DNA from: Saccharothrix sp. ST-888
GTDB lineage: Bacteria; Actinomycetota; Actinomycetes; Streptomycetales; Streptomycetaceae
Assembly: GCF_000955975.1 (NCBI RefSeq)
Contig: NZ_JYJF01000019.1
Span: 1 to 64,000 of the forward strand
Reading direction: 5' to 3'
Length of the DNA stretch: 64,000 nucleotides
Each line of letters begins with the position of its first letter. Position 1 is the first letter of the stretch. The notes beneath the pieces are model-generated. The model saw only the letters and a program-made list of their open reading frames with translations. It made no database searches and had not been told where the DNA came from. The translations under genes were made by a program, and so were the position numbers. Shown here one piece after another: positions 51,836 to 60,345 of this stretch.

Positions 51836-52705
51836 ATGGACCGTGACAAGTACCTGGTCAGCACCGACTGGGTCCGGGCGCACGCCGCCGACCGGGGCGT
51901 GGTCCTGATCGAGATCACCGACGGCGGCGAGAACCCCGCCGGGCGGATACCCGGGGCGGTCAGCCTCGACTGGACCAGGGACCTGCAGGACCCGGTCCGC
52001 CGCGACCTGCTCGCTCCCGAGGACTTCGCCGCCCTGCTCGGCCGGCACGGCATCGCCGAGGACGACACCCTGGTCTTCTACAGCGGCAACTGCAACTGGT
52101 GGGCCACCGCCGGGTACTGGCAGTTCCGGCTGTACGGGCACCGCGAACTGCGGGTGCTCGACGGCGGCCGCGGCCGCTGGGAGGCACAGGGCGGCGACCT
52201 CACCTTCGAGATGCCGGCCAGGCCCGCCACCGACTACCCGGTCCGGCAGCCGGACGAGTCCATCCGGGCCCGGCGCGACCGGGTGATCGCCGGCATCGGC
52301 GGCACCAACCTGGTCGACGCCCGCTCGCTGGAGGAGTACCTCGGCGAGAGCACCTCGCCGCCCGGCGTCCCCGAGGACCTCGGGGTCCGGCCCGGCCACG
52401 CGCTGTCGGCCCAGCACATCCCGTGGAACCTCACCGTCCGCCCGGACGGCACCTTCCGCACCGACGAGGAGCTGAACGCCGTCTACGGCCAGCTCGACCC
52501 CGAGGCGCCGACGGTCGTCTACTGCCGGATCGGCTGGCGCTCGGCGCACAGCTGGTTCGTCCTGCACGAGCTGCTCGGGCTGGGGGACGTCCGCAACTAC
52601 GACGGCGCCTGGCGGGAGTTCGGCTCGATGGTCGGCGCCCCCGTGGTGCTCGGCCCGCTGCCCTGGGGGACGGTACGGACCGGCGGGGTGGCGCTCGATG
52701 CCTGA
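51836..52705 (+). CDS. Thiosulfate/3-mercaptopyruvate sulfurtransferase (two rhodanese domains)
   Basis: The 289-residue tandem rhodanese has an inactive-type N-terminal domain (PAGRIPGAVSLDWTRDLQDP, YSGNCNWWA) and a C-terminal domain with the catalytic Cys in VVYCRIGWRSAHSWFVL. It moves sulfane sulfur from thiosulfate or mercaptopyruvate to an acceptor. The ATG lies in a good context, and the stop overlaps the cupin gene by 8 nt. The operon context (cupin, then B12-mutase genes) raises the possibility of a sulfur-insertion step, which is inference. Confidence 0.9.
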   Translation: MDRDKYLVSTDWVRAHAADRGVVLIEITDGGENPAGRIPGAVSLDWTRDLQDPVRRDLLAPEDFAALLGRHGIAEDDTLVFYSGNCNWWATAGYWQFRLYGHRELRVLDGGRGRWEAQGGDLTFEMPARPATDYPVRQPDESIRARRDRVIAGIGGTNLVDARSLEEYLGESTSPPGVPEDLGVRPGHALSAQHIPWNLTVRPDGTFRTDEELNAVYGQLDPEAPTVVYCRIGWRSAHSWFVLHELLGLGDVRNYDGAWREFGSMVGAPVVLGPLPWGTVRTGGVALDA

Positions 52706-53123
52706 CGTGACCATCCTGCGGGACGTGCTGCGCAACGGCTTCGAGCAGGACGGCCTGCCCTGGGTCCCGTGGACCGAACCGGGCCGGGCGGGCGTGGAGT
52801 TCGTGGTGCTGTGGGGTCCCGACGAGGGCAGCGGCGAGGACTCCGCCGCGCTGCTGCTGCGGTTCCCGCCCGGCGCGCACGGGGACTTCCACGAGCACCT
52901 CGGGCACGAGCTGATGCTGGTGCTCGACGGGGTCCTCGACCACAGCGACGGCCGGCGCTTCCACCGCGGCGACCTGGTCATCGAGGAGCCGGGCACCCGG
53001 CACCAGATGTCCAGTGCCGAGGGCTGCACGGTGCTCGCCGTCCGCGCCCGCCCGGCCGCCAACCGGCAGCCGGAACCGGGCGAGATCACCACCGGCGTGG
53101 GCGCGGCACTCCCCGCTGCGTGA
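52698..53123 (+). CDS. Cupin-domain protein
   Basis: The 141-residue single cupin has the metal-binding blocks FPPGAHGDFHEHLGHELM and GDLVIEEPGTRHQMSS, giving three His and a Glu in the usual spacing. It might be a small dioxygenase, an isomerase or a ligand-binding partner. It starts inside the end of the rhodanese gene (ATG at 52698), so the two are coupled. A Streptomyces-type inverted repeat follows it before the mutase genes. Confidence 0.83.
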   Translation: MPDVTILRDVLRNGFEQDGLPWVPWTEPGRAGVEFVVLWGPDEGSGEDSAALLLRFPPGAHGDFHEHLGHELMLVLDGVLDHSDGRRFHRGDLVIEEPGTRHQMSSAEGCTVLAVRARPAANRQPEPGEITTGVGAALPAA

Positions 53124-53166
53124 CCCGCGCGCGGACGGCGACCGCACAACCGCCCCGGCGGTCTGT

Positions 53167-53245
53167 TCCCAGGGACGCGGGGACCGCGCGACCAGCCGTG
53201 CATCCTCACGGAGTACCGATCGCGCAGCTCCCCGCGCCCCTGGGA
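53167..53245. repeat. Streptomyces-type inverted repeat, copy C
   Basis: The arms at 53167-53191 and 53220-53245 share the GGG(G/A)CGCGGGGA(A/C)C(T)GCGCGA core with copy A and pair with a few mismatches across a 28-nt loop. It separates the rhodanese-cupin pair from the B12-mutase genes and could terminate the first transcript. Confidence 0.8.
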
Positions 53246-53303
53246 AACCCGTCCGCCGCGCGCGTCCGCAAGACACCTGACCAGCTTGTTTCGAGGAGTA
53301 GTC

Positions 53304-53819
53304 ATGGCCCAGTCGGCCGCACCGCAACTGCTGCGTCCCGTACCGCAGGCCGCCCCGGCCGACGGCCGCCGGGTCCTGCTCACCACCGGATCCTCCGACG
53401 CCCACACCTGGAACCTGGTGCACCTGCAGCTCTTCCTGGAGGAGCACGGCCACTCGGTGCTCAACCTCGGCCCCTGTGTGCCCGAGGAACTCCTCGTGGA
53501 CACCGCCAGGTTGACCATGCCGGACCTGGTGGTGTTCAGCTCGGTGAACGGGCACGGGCACCTGGACGGGCTGCGCGCCGTCCGGGCGCTGCGCGCGGAG
53601 GCCGACACCCGGGGCATCCCGATGGTCGCCGGCGGTCTGCTCGGCATCTCGCCGGAGGGCGCCGAGCAGCGCCGCGCCGAACTGCTGGAGGCGGGCTTCG
53701 ACGGCGTCCACCCCGACGGCACCGGGCCCGAGGTGCTGCTGGAGCGGCTGGCGGAGCTCATCCCGCTCGCCGCCCTCGACCCCGCCGGCCCGGCCCGTAC
53801 CGAACGGGTCGCGGCATGA
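53304..53819 (+). CDS. B12-binding small subunit of glutamate-mutase type
   Basis: The 171-residue protein is a cobalamin-binding Rossmann domain with TTGSSDAHTWNLVHLQLFLE. Asp32 and His34 match the D-x-H of the lower-axial-ligand motif D-x-H-x-x-G; the final Gly is Asn here. VLNLGPCVPEELLV and VVFSSVNGHGHLDGL follow, as in MutS/GlmS small subunits of methylaspartate mutase. The ATG at 53304 has GAGGAG upstream. The stop overlaps the start of the fused large subunit by 4 nt (ATGA), as expected for a two-component mutase. Confidence 0.88.
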   Translation: MAQSAAPQLLRPVPQAAPADGRRVLLTTGSSDAHTWNLVHLQLFLEEHGHSVLNLGPCVPEELLVDTARLTMPDLVVFSSVNGHGHLDGLRAVRALRAEADTRGIPMVAGGLLGISPEGAEQRRAELLEAGFDGVHPDGTGPEVLLERLAELIPLAALDPAGPARTERVAA

Positions 53820-56800
53820 CCCGCTCGATCCCCGCCCCAAGACGCCCGGGACCGCCCGACCTGGGCGCCTACGTCCGGGCCGCCGCCGAGGCGGGTGAAC
53901 TGGTGGTGCAGCCCCGGATGGGCATGGCCCGCCCGGAGGAGATGGCCGCCGGGGTCACCGCCGTCGCCCGGCTGCCCGAACGCACCGTCGCCACCGTCAC
54001 GTTGGACAGCTACACCCGGGTCGGCGACCACGCCGCCGCCACCGCGGCCGTGCGCGCGGGCCGGCCGCTGAACGGCTTCCCGCTGGTCGCCCACGGCCCC
54101 CGGGTCGGCGCCCGGGTGGCCGGTGCGGCCGGTCCCGCCACACCCGTACAGGTCCGGCACGGCTCCGCCGACCCGATCGCCATCTTCCGCACCATGACCG
54201 CCGCCGGGCTGTACACCAGCGAGGGCGGCCCGGTCTCGTACTGCCTGCCGTACGGGCGCACCCCGCTCGCCGAGTCCGTCGCCGCCTGGCGGGACGGCAC
54301 CCGGCTGCTCGCCGAAGAGAGCCGGGCCGCCGGGACCGGCGCCCACCTGGAGTCCTTCGGCGGCTGCCTGCTCGGGCAGCTCTGCCCGCCTTCGCTGCTG
54401 GTCGCGGTGTCCGTCCTGGAGTGCCTGTTCTTCGTCCAGAACGGCATCACCAGCGTCTCGCTCAGCTACGCCCAGCAGACCCACGCCGGGCAGGACGCCG
54501 AGGCGCTCACCGCCCTGCGCCGGCTCGCCGACGAACTGCTGCCGCCCGACGTGGACCGCCATCTGGTGCTCTACACCTACATGGGCGTCTTCCCCAGGAC
54601 CGCGCCCGGTGCCCGCCTGCTGCTCGCCCGTAGCGCCGAACTCGCCGTCCGGGGCGGCGCCGAGCGGCTGATCGTCAAGACCGAGACCGAGGCGCACCGC
54701 ATCCCGACCGTCGAGGAGAACCTGACGGCGCTGCGCAACGCCGCCGAACAGGCCCGCCGCACCCGGCTTGAGCCGGCCGGCCCCCCGGTCGACGGCGGCG
54801 AGGTGCTGGCCGAGGCCCGGGCCCTGGTCACCGCCGTGCTCTCGCTCTCCGACAACGTCGGCACCGCCCTGCTGCGGGCCTTCCGGCGCGGCCTGCTGGA
54901 CGTCCCGTACTGCCTGCACCCCGACAACCGGGGCGCCGCGCGGGGCGTGATCGCCGAGGACGGCCGGCTCCGCTGGGCCGACCTCGGCGCGATGCCGCTG
55001 CTCTCCGCCGGACGCCGGACCACCCCGGTCACCTCCGACCGGCTCTCGCTGATGCTCCGCCGGGTCGCCGAGCAGCACGACGCGGCGGCCCGGCAGGCCG
55101 CGCCGGAAGGCCGCCATGAGCCGGGAGCCCAGCCGGAGCCGGGAGCACGGCCGGAGCCCGCCGCCGGAGCCGGGAACGGCACCGGGTCAGAGCAGCGGCC
55201 GGCCCCGCTGCGGGTCGCCCTGATCGGTGTCGGCCCGCGCGGCCTGTCGGTGCTGGAACGGCTCGCCGCCCGCTGCCTGGAGCAGCCGCTCGCCCGCCCG
55301 GTGGAGATCCACGCCATCGACCCGTACCAGGCGGGTGCGGGACGGATCTGGCGGCAGTCGCAGTCCCCGCACTTCCTGATGAACACCCCGGCCCGCGAGG
55401 TCACCATGTTCTCCGGCCCCGGCGACGACGGACCCGCCCGGCCCGGCGCAGGACCGACCCTCGCCGAGTGGTGGGCCGCGGCCGACCCCGAGAACGCCGA
55501 CCCCGACGGCTACGCGCCCCGGGTGGTCTACGGCCGCTACCTGAGCCACGTCTTCGACCGCATCGTGGCCGCCCTGCCCGTCGGACTGACCGTCCAGCGG
55601 GTCCCCGCCCGGGTGCTCAGCGCCGACCGGATCCCCGACGAGGACGGCGGCACCAGGGCCCACCGGCTGCGCCTGGACCGGGGGGACGTGCTCACCGTGG
55701 ACCGGGTGGTGCTCGCCACCGGCCACCCCTCCAACGACCTGGACGGCCCGCAGCGCGACCGGGCCGCCTTCGCCGCCGGCAGCGCCACCGTCCGCTACAT
55801 CAACGGCGACTCCGCCGGCGAGATGCCGCTGAAGGACATTCCGCCGGGCGCCAGCGTCGGCATCCTCGGCATGGGCCTGACCTTCTACGACATCCTGGTC
55901 GAGCTGACCCAGGGGCGCGGCGGCCGCTTCGCACCGGACGGCCCCGACGGCCTGCGCTACCTGCCCAGCGGACGCGAACCCCGGATCTTCCCGGCCTCGC
56001 GCAGCGGGGTTCCGCTGCTGGCCCGGGGCGTCAACCAGAAGCCGCCGCTGCACCGCTACCGGGCCCGGCTGTTCACCCCCGAGCGGATGGGCGCGGTCCG
56101 GGCCAGGGGCGGGGTGGACTTCCACGCCGCGGTACTGCCCTGGCTGATGGCCGAGGTGAACCTGGTCCTGCTGGCCACCCGGATCCGTACCGCGGCCGGG
56201 GACGCGGTGATCGGCGAGGCGGCGGTCGGAGCGGCGGCGGCCGCCGACTTCACCGAGCGGGCCACGGCCGCGCTGGCCGATGCCGACACGCCCCTGCTGG
56301 AGCCGCTCTCCCGGCTGGCCGCCGAGTACGGGGTGGACCCGACGGTGCTGGCCGACTTCGACACCCTGGCCCGCCCGTTCCGGGGCAAGCGGTTCTGCAC
56401 CGCCGCGGAGTTCCGCACCGCGCTGACCGACTGGCTGCGGGCCGACCTGGCCGACGCCCGGCTGGGCAACGCGGACGGGCCGCTGAAGGCCGCCTGCGAC
56501 GTACTGCGCGACGTCCGGCAGACGATCAGATCGGTGGTCGACTTCGGCGGGCTCACCCCCGAGTCCCAGCGCCGCTTCCTGACCGAGTTCAACCCGCTGG
56601 CCGCGCTGATCTCCACCGGCCCGCCCGCCGTGCGCTCGGAGCAGTTCCTCGCCCTGCTCGACGCCGGGATCCTCGAACCCGTGGGCCCGCAGGCGGTGTT
56701 CCGCAGCGACGGCACCGCCGGACGGTTCACCGTGGAGTCCCTCCAGGTGGACAGCTCCCGGGTCGGCCTGGACGCCCTGGTGGACGCCCGGGTGCCCGGC

Positions 56801-57142
56801 ACCGACCTGCGCACCGACCGCAACCCGCTGATCCGCGGCCTGCTCGCGGACGGCACCATCCGCACCTTCGTCAACTCCTGGGAGGGGCATGCCTATGACA
56901 CCGGCGGGCTGGCCTCCACCGATTCGCCGTTCCACCCGATCCGGGCGGACGGGGCGGTGGAACGCAGCATGCACGTGATCGGGATCCTCAGCGAGCACAC
57001 CCGCTGGTTCACCCAGGTGGGCAGCGGACGGCCGGGGTCGTGGGGCTCGTTCACCCGGGACGCCGACGCCATCGCCGGCGCGCTGCTGGACGGGGCGATG
57101 CTGGAGCCGACTCCCCTGGCGGCCAAGGCCGGTACGCGATGA
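53816..57142 (+). CDS. Glutamate-mutase large subunit fused to FAD/NAD(P)-binding oxidoreductase
   Basis: The 1108-residue fusion has residues 1 to about 420 as a methylaspartate-mutase epsilon-type barrel. It shows TLDSYTR (Arg68, matching substrate Arg66 of the clostridial enzyme), PLNGFPLVAHGPR, VQVRHGSADP, GGPVSYCLPYG and LESFGGCLLGQLCPPS (Glu179, near the catalytic Glu171). A Pro/Glu/Gly-rich linker (about 422-463) joins a flavoprotein (about 464-1108) beginning VALIGVGPRGLSVLERLAAR, with NTPAREVTMFSG, a GILGMGLTFYDILVEL second dinucleotide site and a C-terminal GHAYDTGG. The second half resembles FAD-NAD(P)-binding monooxygenase-like proteins. I know the parts but not this fusion. Confidence 0.85.
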   Translation: MTRSIPAPRRPGPPDLGAYVRAAAEAGELVVQPRMGMARPEEMAAGVTAVARLPERTVATVTLDSYTRVGDHAAATAAVRAGRPLNGFPLVAHGPRVGARVAGAAGPATPVQVRHGSADPIAIFRTMTAAGLYTSEGGPVSYCLPYGRTPLAESVAAWRDGTRLLAEESRAAGTGAHLESFGGCLLGQLCPPSLLVAVSVLECLFFVQNGITSVSLSYAQQTHAGQDAEALTALRRLADELLPPDVDRHLVLYTYMGVFPRTAPGARLLLARSAELAVRGGAERLIVKTETEAHRIPTVEENLTALRNAAEQARRTRLEPAGPPVDGGEVLAEARALVTAVLSLSDNVGTALLRAFRRGLLDVPYCLHPDNRGAARGVIAEDGRLRWADLGAMPLLSAGRRTTPVTSDRLSLMLRRVAEQHDAAARQAAPEGRHEPGAQPEPGARPEPAAGAGNGTGSEQRPAPLRVALIGVGPRGLSVLERLAARCLEQPLARPVEIHAIDPYQAGAGRIWRQSQSPHFLMNTPAREVTMFSGPGDDGPARPGAGPTLAEWWAAADPENADPDGYAPRVVYGRYLSHVFDRIVAALPVGLTVQRVPARVLSADRIPDEDGGTRAHRLRLDRGDVLTVDRVVLATGHPSNDLDGPQRDRAAFAAGSATVRYINGDSAGEMPLKDIPPGASVGILGMGLTFYDILVELTQGRGGRFAPDGPDGLRYLPSGREPRIFPASRSGVPLLARGVNQKPPLHRYRARLFTPERMGAVRARGGVDFHAAVLPWLMAEVNLVLLATRIRTAAGDAVIGEAAVGAAAAADFTERATAALADADTPLLEPLSRLAAEYGVDPTVLADFDTLARPFRGKRFCTAAEFRTALTDWLRADLADARLGNADGPLKAACDVLRDVRQTIRSVVDFGGLTPESQRRFLTEFNPLAALISTGPPAVRSEQFLALLDAGILEPVGPQAVFRSDGTAGRFTVESLQVDSSRVGLDALVDARVPGTDLRTDRNPLIRGLLADGTIRTFVNSWEGHAYDTGGLASTDSPFHPIRADGAVERSMHVIGILSEHTRWFTQVGSGRPGSWGSFTRDADAIAGALLDGAMLEPTPLAAKAGTR

Positions 57143-58827
57143 GCAGCGGCTACTGGCGCCACCGCAGGACGGCCGCGCACCGGGAGTTCCGGGCCGCCCG
57201 CGATCTGCTGCTGCGGCTGCGCGGCGACCGGGAGTCGGCGTACGCGGAGTTCCGGTGGCCGCGCGCCGAGGAGTTCAACTGGGCCCTGGAGTGGTTCGAC
57301 GTGGTCGCCGCCGGGAACGACGGCACCGCGCTCGAAGTGCTCGGCACGCCCGGCCCGGACGGCCGGGTCGCCACCCGCGAACGGGTCTCCTTCGCCGAAC
57401 TCTCCTCCCGCTCCGACACCCTGGCCACCGAACTGACCGAACTGGGCGTCCGCCGGGGCGAGCGGGTCCTGCTGCTGCTCGGCACCCGGGCCGAACTCTG
57501 GGAGGCCCTGCTCGGCTGTCTGAAGATCGGCGCGGTGGTGGTGCCGACGTACCAGGACGTGACCCGCGAGGAGGCCGCCGACCGGATCGGCCGGGGCCGG
57601 ATCTCCCACGTCCTGTGCACGGGCGAACTCGCTGCGCTGGTCGACGACCTGCCCGTGCCGGGCCGCCGGATCACGCTCGGCGCCGAGCGGCCCGGCTGGC
57701 TCCGCTACCCCGACACCCGGGTGCGGCGCCCCTACCTGCCCGCCGGGCCGACCCGCTCGGCCGACCCGGCGTTCTGCTACTTCACCTCGGGCACCACCTC
57801 GCTGCCCAAACTGGTCGAGCACACCCACGCCAGCTACCCCGTCGGCCACCTCTCCAGCCTCTACTGGAACGGCCTGCGGCCCGGCGACCGGCACCTCAAC
57901 CTGTCCGCGCCCGGCTGGGCCAAGCACTCCTGGAGCAGTTTCTTCGTCCCCTGGACGGCCGAGGCCACCGTGCTCGCACCGCCCGACGGCGGGCTGCCCG
58001 CCCACCTGCTGCCCCGGGTACTCACCGAACACCGGGCGGACAGCTTCTGCGCACCGCCCAGCGCCTGGCGCGCCCTGCTGCCCCATCTGGCCACCGGACA
58101 GCCCGAGTTGCGCGAGGCGACGGCCGCCGGGGAACCGCTCACGGCCGAGGTGATCGAGCAGGTGGCCGCCGCCTGGGGCGTCCGGGTCCGGGACGGCTAC
58201 GGGCAGACCGAGGCCACCGCGCTGATCGGCCGCACCCCCGACGCGCCCGAGCCGCTCTCACCGCTCGGGCACCCGCTGCCCGGCTACCGGATCGTGCTGC
58301 GCGACCCGGTGACCGGCGCACCCGGGGAGGCGGGCGAGGTCTGCATCGACCTCACCGACCGGCCGGCCGGCCTGATGACCGGCTACGCCGACGCCCCGGA
58401 GCGGACGGCGGCCGCCTTCGCCGACGGCCTCTACCGCACCGGTGACAGCGGCGAGCGCTGCGCCGACGGTTCGATCCGGCTGCTCGGCCGGACGGACGAT
58501 GTCTTCAAGTCCTTCGGACACCGGATCTCGCCGGTGGAGATCGAAGCGGTACTGCGCGGACACCCGGCGGTGGCCGACGCGGCCGTGGTGCCCAGGGCCG
58601 ACCCGCTCGGGGGGTTGGTGCCGCACGCGGTGGTGGTGCTGCGTTCGGGGCTGCCGACGGGGGCGGGAGCCGCCGCGCTGCGGCGGGCGCTGCTGGAGCG
58701 GGCGGCCGCGCAGCTGGCGCCGGTCTTCGTCCCCCGGGGACTGGACTTCACGGCCGGCCTCCCGAGAACCCGCTCAGGCAAAGTCCGCCGCACCGAACTG
58801 GCCGCAACCCTCCGGGACCAGGAGTGA
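57139..58827 (+). CDS. AMP-forming acyl-CoA/carboxylic acid ligase
   Basis: The 562-residue ANL-superfamily ligase has the P-loop CYFTSGTTSLPKLVEHTH, RVRDGYGQTEATALIG (A5), YRTGDSGERCADGSIRLLGR (A7), TDDVFKSFGHRISPVEIEAV (A8, hinge) and PRTRSGKVRRTEL (catalytic Lys). It resembles acetyl- and medium-chain acyl-CoA synthetases. The start overlaps the fusion-gene stop by 4 nt. In the vicenistatin pathway a ligase activates 3-methylaspartate made by glutamate mutase; a similar use of the mutase product is an attractive but unproven reading. Confidence 0.88.
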   Translation: MSSGYWRHRRTAAHREFRAARDLLLRLRGDRESAYAEFRWPRAEEFNWALEWFDVVAAGNDGTALEVLGTPGPDGRVATRERVSFAELSSRSDTLATELTELGVRRGERVLLLLGTRAELWEALLGCLKIGAVVVPTYQDVTREEAADRIGRGRISHVLCTGELAALVDDLPVPGRRITLGAERPGWLRYPDTRVRRPYLPAGPTRSADPAFCYFTSGTTSLPKLVEHTHASYPVGHLSSLYWNGLRPGDRHLNLSAPGWAKHSWSSFFVPWTAEATVLAPPDGGLPAHLLPRVLTEHRADSFCAPPSAWRALLPHLATGQPELREATAAGEPLTAEVIEQVAAAWGVRVRDGYGQTEATALIGRTPDAPEPLSPLGHPLPGYRIVLRDPVTGAPGEAGEVCIDLTDRPAGLMTGYADAPERTAAAFADGLYRTGDSGERCADGSIRLLGRTDDVFKSFGHRISPVEIEAVLRGHPAVADAAVVPRADPLGGLVPHAVVVLRSGLPTGAGAAALRRALLERAAAQLAPVFVPRGLDFTAGLPRTRSGKVRRTELAATLRDQE

Positions 58828-58840
58828 GCCCTCCGGCAAC

Positions 58841-58919
58841 GCCGGTGAATCTTCAGGGACAAGGGCGCCCCCAGGCGGCGCCGGTGAGCCTTCAGGAGCA
58901 AGGGTGTACCCCCCAGCGG
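58841..58919. repeat. Two-unit tandem repeat, about 39 bp
   Basis: GCCGGTGAATCTTCAGGGAC (58841-58860) and GCCGGTGAGCCTTCAGGAGC (58880-58899) start two units of period 39. Both continue AAGGG and end in a CCCCCAG-type segment. They abut the inverted repeat at 58918, directly after the ligase gene. Confidence 0.7.
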
Positions 58920-58983
58920 CGCGGGGAACTGCGCGACCAGGCATCTACGGAGGTGCAGAGTTACTCGCGCAGTTCCCCGCGCC
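58918..58983. repeat. Streptomyces-type inverted repeat, copy D
   Basis: The arms GGCGCGGGGAACTGCGCGA (58918-58936) and its exact complement (58965-58983) surround a 28-nt loop. It lies between the plus-strand ligase gene and the minus-strand TetR gene, so it could terminate both. Confidence 0.88.
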
Positions 58984-59032
58984 CCCAAGGTGGTGCATGG
59001 CCGGTCAAGTGCCGAAGCGTCCCCCGCAGGGG

Positions 59033-59605
59033 TCAGGTGTTGGCTCTGGGGGCTGTGCCGAGCAGGGCCGCTGCGACCGTGCGGGCGCGGGTGGCGGCCT
59101 CCGGGGTGGCCTCGCGCAGGGCGGTGATGATCGCGCCGTCGCCGAGCAGGGCGAGTTGGCGGGCCAGCGCGAGGTGGTCCCGGTAGCCCCCGGCGGCGAG
59201 GAGGCGGTCGAGGAACTCGATCACCTTCTCCTTGTGCTCGTGGGCGACCCGGTGCGCCGCACTGTCGTGGTCGGCCTCCTCGACCATCGTGTTGATGAAG
59301 GCGCAGCCCCGGAAGTCCGCGGCGGCGAACCGCTCGGCCAGGCCGTCGAAGAGGGCGAGCGGGAGGTCCGCCAGGCCGAGCGGGCTGGCTTCCACCGTCT
59401 CGGCCAGCCAGGCCCGCCAGTTGGCGTCGCGGCGCCGCAGCACCTCCACCACCAGCTCGTCCTTGCTGGGGAAGTGGCGGTAGAAGGAGGCCCGGCCCAC
59501 GCCGGAGTCCGAGAGGATCCGCTCGATCCCGACCGCGCGGACGCCCTCCTCGTAGAACAGTCGCTCGGCGGCGACGAGGAGTCGTTCCCTGGCTTGGCTC
59601 GGCAT
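59033..59605 (-). CDS. TetR-family regulator
   Basis: The 190-residue repressor has the HTH ERILSDSGVGRASFYRHFPS (about residues 26-45) and a ligand domain with DFRGCAFINTMVEEADHD. The start MPSQARERLLVAAERLF at 59605 fits TetR alignments; upstream in-frame codons overlap the operator-like sequence at 59613-59628. It is divergent from the AhpD-like gene at 59784 and most likely binds the long palindrome at 59715-59755 in that promoter. Confidence 0.9.
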   Translation of the reverse strand: MPSQARERLLVAAERLFYEEGVRAVGIERILSDSGVGRASFYRHFPSKDELVVEVLRRRDANWRAWLAETVEASPLGLADLPLALFDGLAERFAAADFRGCAFINTMVEEADHDSAAHRVAHEHKEKVIEFLDRLLAAGGYRDHLALARQLALLGDGAIITALREATPEAATRARTVAAALLGTAPRANT

Positions 59606-59612
59606 TCGAAAA

Positions 59613-59628
59613 CGGTACCACTCGGTTC
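59613..59628. promoter_or_regulatory. Second operator-like site near the TetR start
   Basis: CGGTACCACTCGGTTC differs at two of sixteen positions from the arm CGGTACCGATCGGTTC of the main operator. It lies 8 nt before the tetR ATG, a position suited to autorepression. Confidence 0.5.
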
Positions 59629-59703
59629 TGAATTGCGGCATGGCCCGCTACCAGACGCCACGTCAGTCTCCGCTGCACAACCTGACATTGACGAGGGCCC
59701 GCG

Positions 59704-59755
59704 TTGACCGAGACGGAACCGATCGGTACCGTCTTTTTCGGTACCGATCGGTTCC
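59704..59755 (+). promoter_or_regulatory. AhpD-like gene promoter with 17-bp palindromic operator
   Basis: TTGACC (59704-59709) and TACCGT (59727-59732) are 17 nt apart. A perfect 17-bp inverted repeat (arms 59715-59731 and 59739-59755, core ACCGATCGGTACCG) with a 7-nt T-rich spacer covers the -10 region. The ATG follows at 59784. Confidence 0.8.
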
Positions 59756-59783
59756 ATATGACGCTGATCCGAGGAGACTCGCC

Positions 59784-60329
59784 ATGTCCCGTCTGCCCCA
59801 ACTGACCGTCGAGACCGCCACCGAGGAGCAGCGCGAGCTTCTGGAGGGGACCCTCAAGCAGCTCGGCAAGCTGCCGAACCTGTACGCGGCGATGGCCAAC
59901 GGCCCGGCCGCCCTGCGCGGTTACCTGGCCATGCGGGACGCGCTGGTCGGCGGCAGCTTCAGCACCAAGCAGCGCGAGCAGCTCGCCCTGTTCATCGCCC
60001 AGAAGAACAGCTGCACCTACTGCGTCTCGGCGCACACCCTGCGCGGCGGCAAGGTCGGCCTGAGCGAGGAGCAGCTGCTCGCCACCCGCAAGGGCCAGGA
60101 CACCGACCCGCACATGGACCAGGTGCTCAAGCTCACCGACGCGGTGATCACCGAGCGCGGCCGGGTCAGCGACTCCGCTCTCGCCGAGGCCCGCGCGGCC
60201 GGTGTGACGGACGCCGAGATCGCCGAGATCGTGGGGCACGTCGCGCTCAACGTGCTGTCCAACTTCTTCAACCACGTGGCCGAGCCGGAGCTCGACTTCC
60301 CGCTGGTCGACGCACACTTGGCCGAGTAG
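59784..60329 (+). CDS. Carboxymuconolactone decarboxylase/AhpD-family protein
   Basis: The 181-residue all-helical protein has the redox motif KNSCTYCVSAHTLRGG (C-x-x-C plus His) and the C-terminal EIVGHVALNVLSNFFNHVAE segment of the peroxidase-related, TetR-linked subgroup. GAGGAG lies before the ATG. It is tightly associated with the TetR gene and operator, which suggests induction by an electrophile or peroxide; the substrate is unknown. A 13-bp hairpin at 60346-60383 follows the gene. Confidence 0.9.
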   Translation: MSRLPQLTVETATEEQRELLEGTLKQLGKLPNLYAAMANGPAALRGYLAMRDALVGGSFSTKQREQLALFIAQKNSCTYCVSAHTLRGGKVGLSEEQLLATRKGQDTDPHMDQVLKLTDAVITERGRVSDSALAEARAAGVTDAEIAEIVGHVALNVLSNFFNHVAEPELDFPLVDAHLAE

Positions 60330-60345
60330 AGTCCAGCGCGACGAG

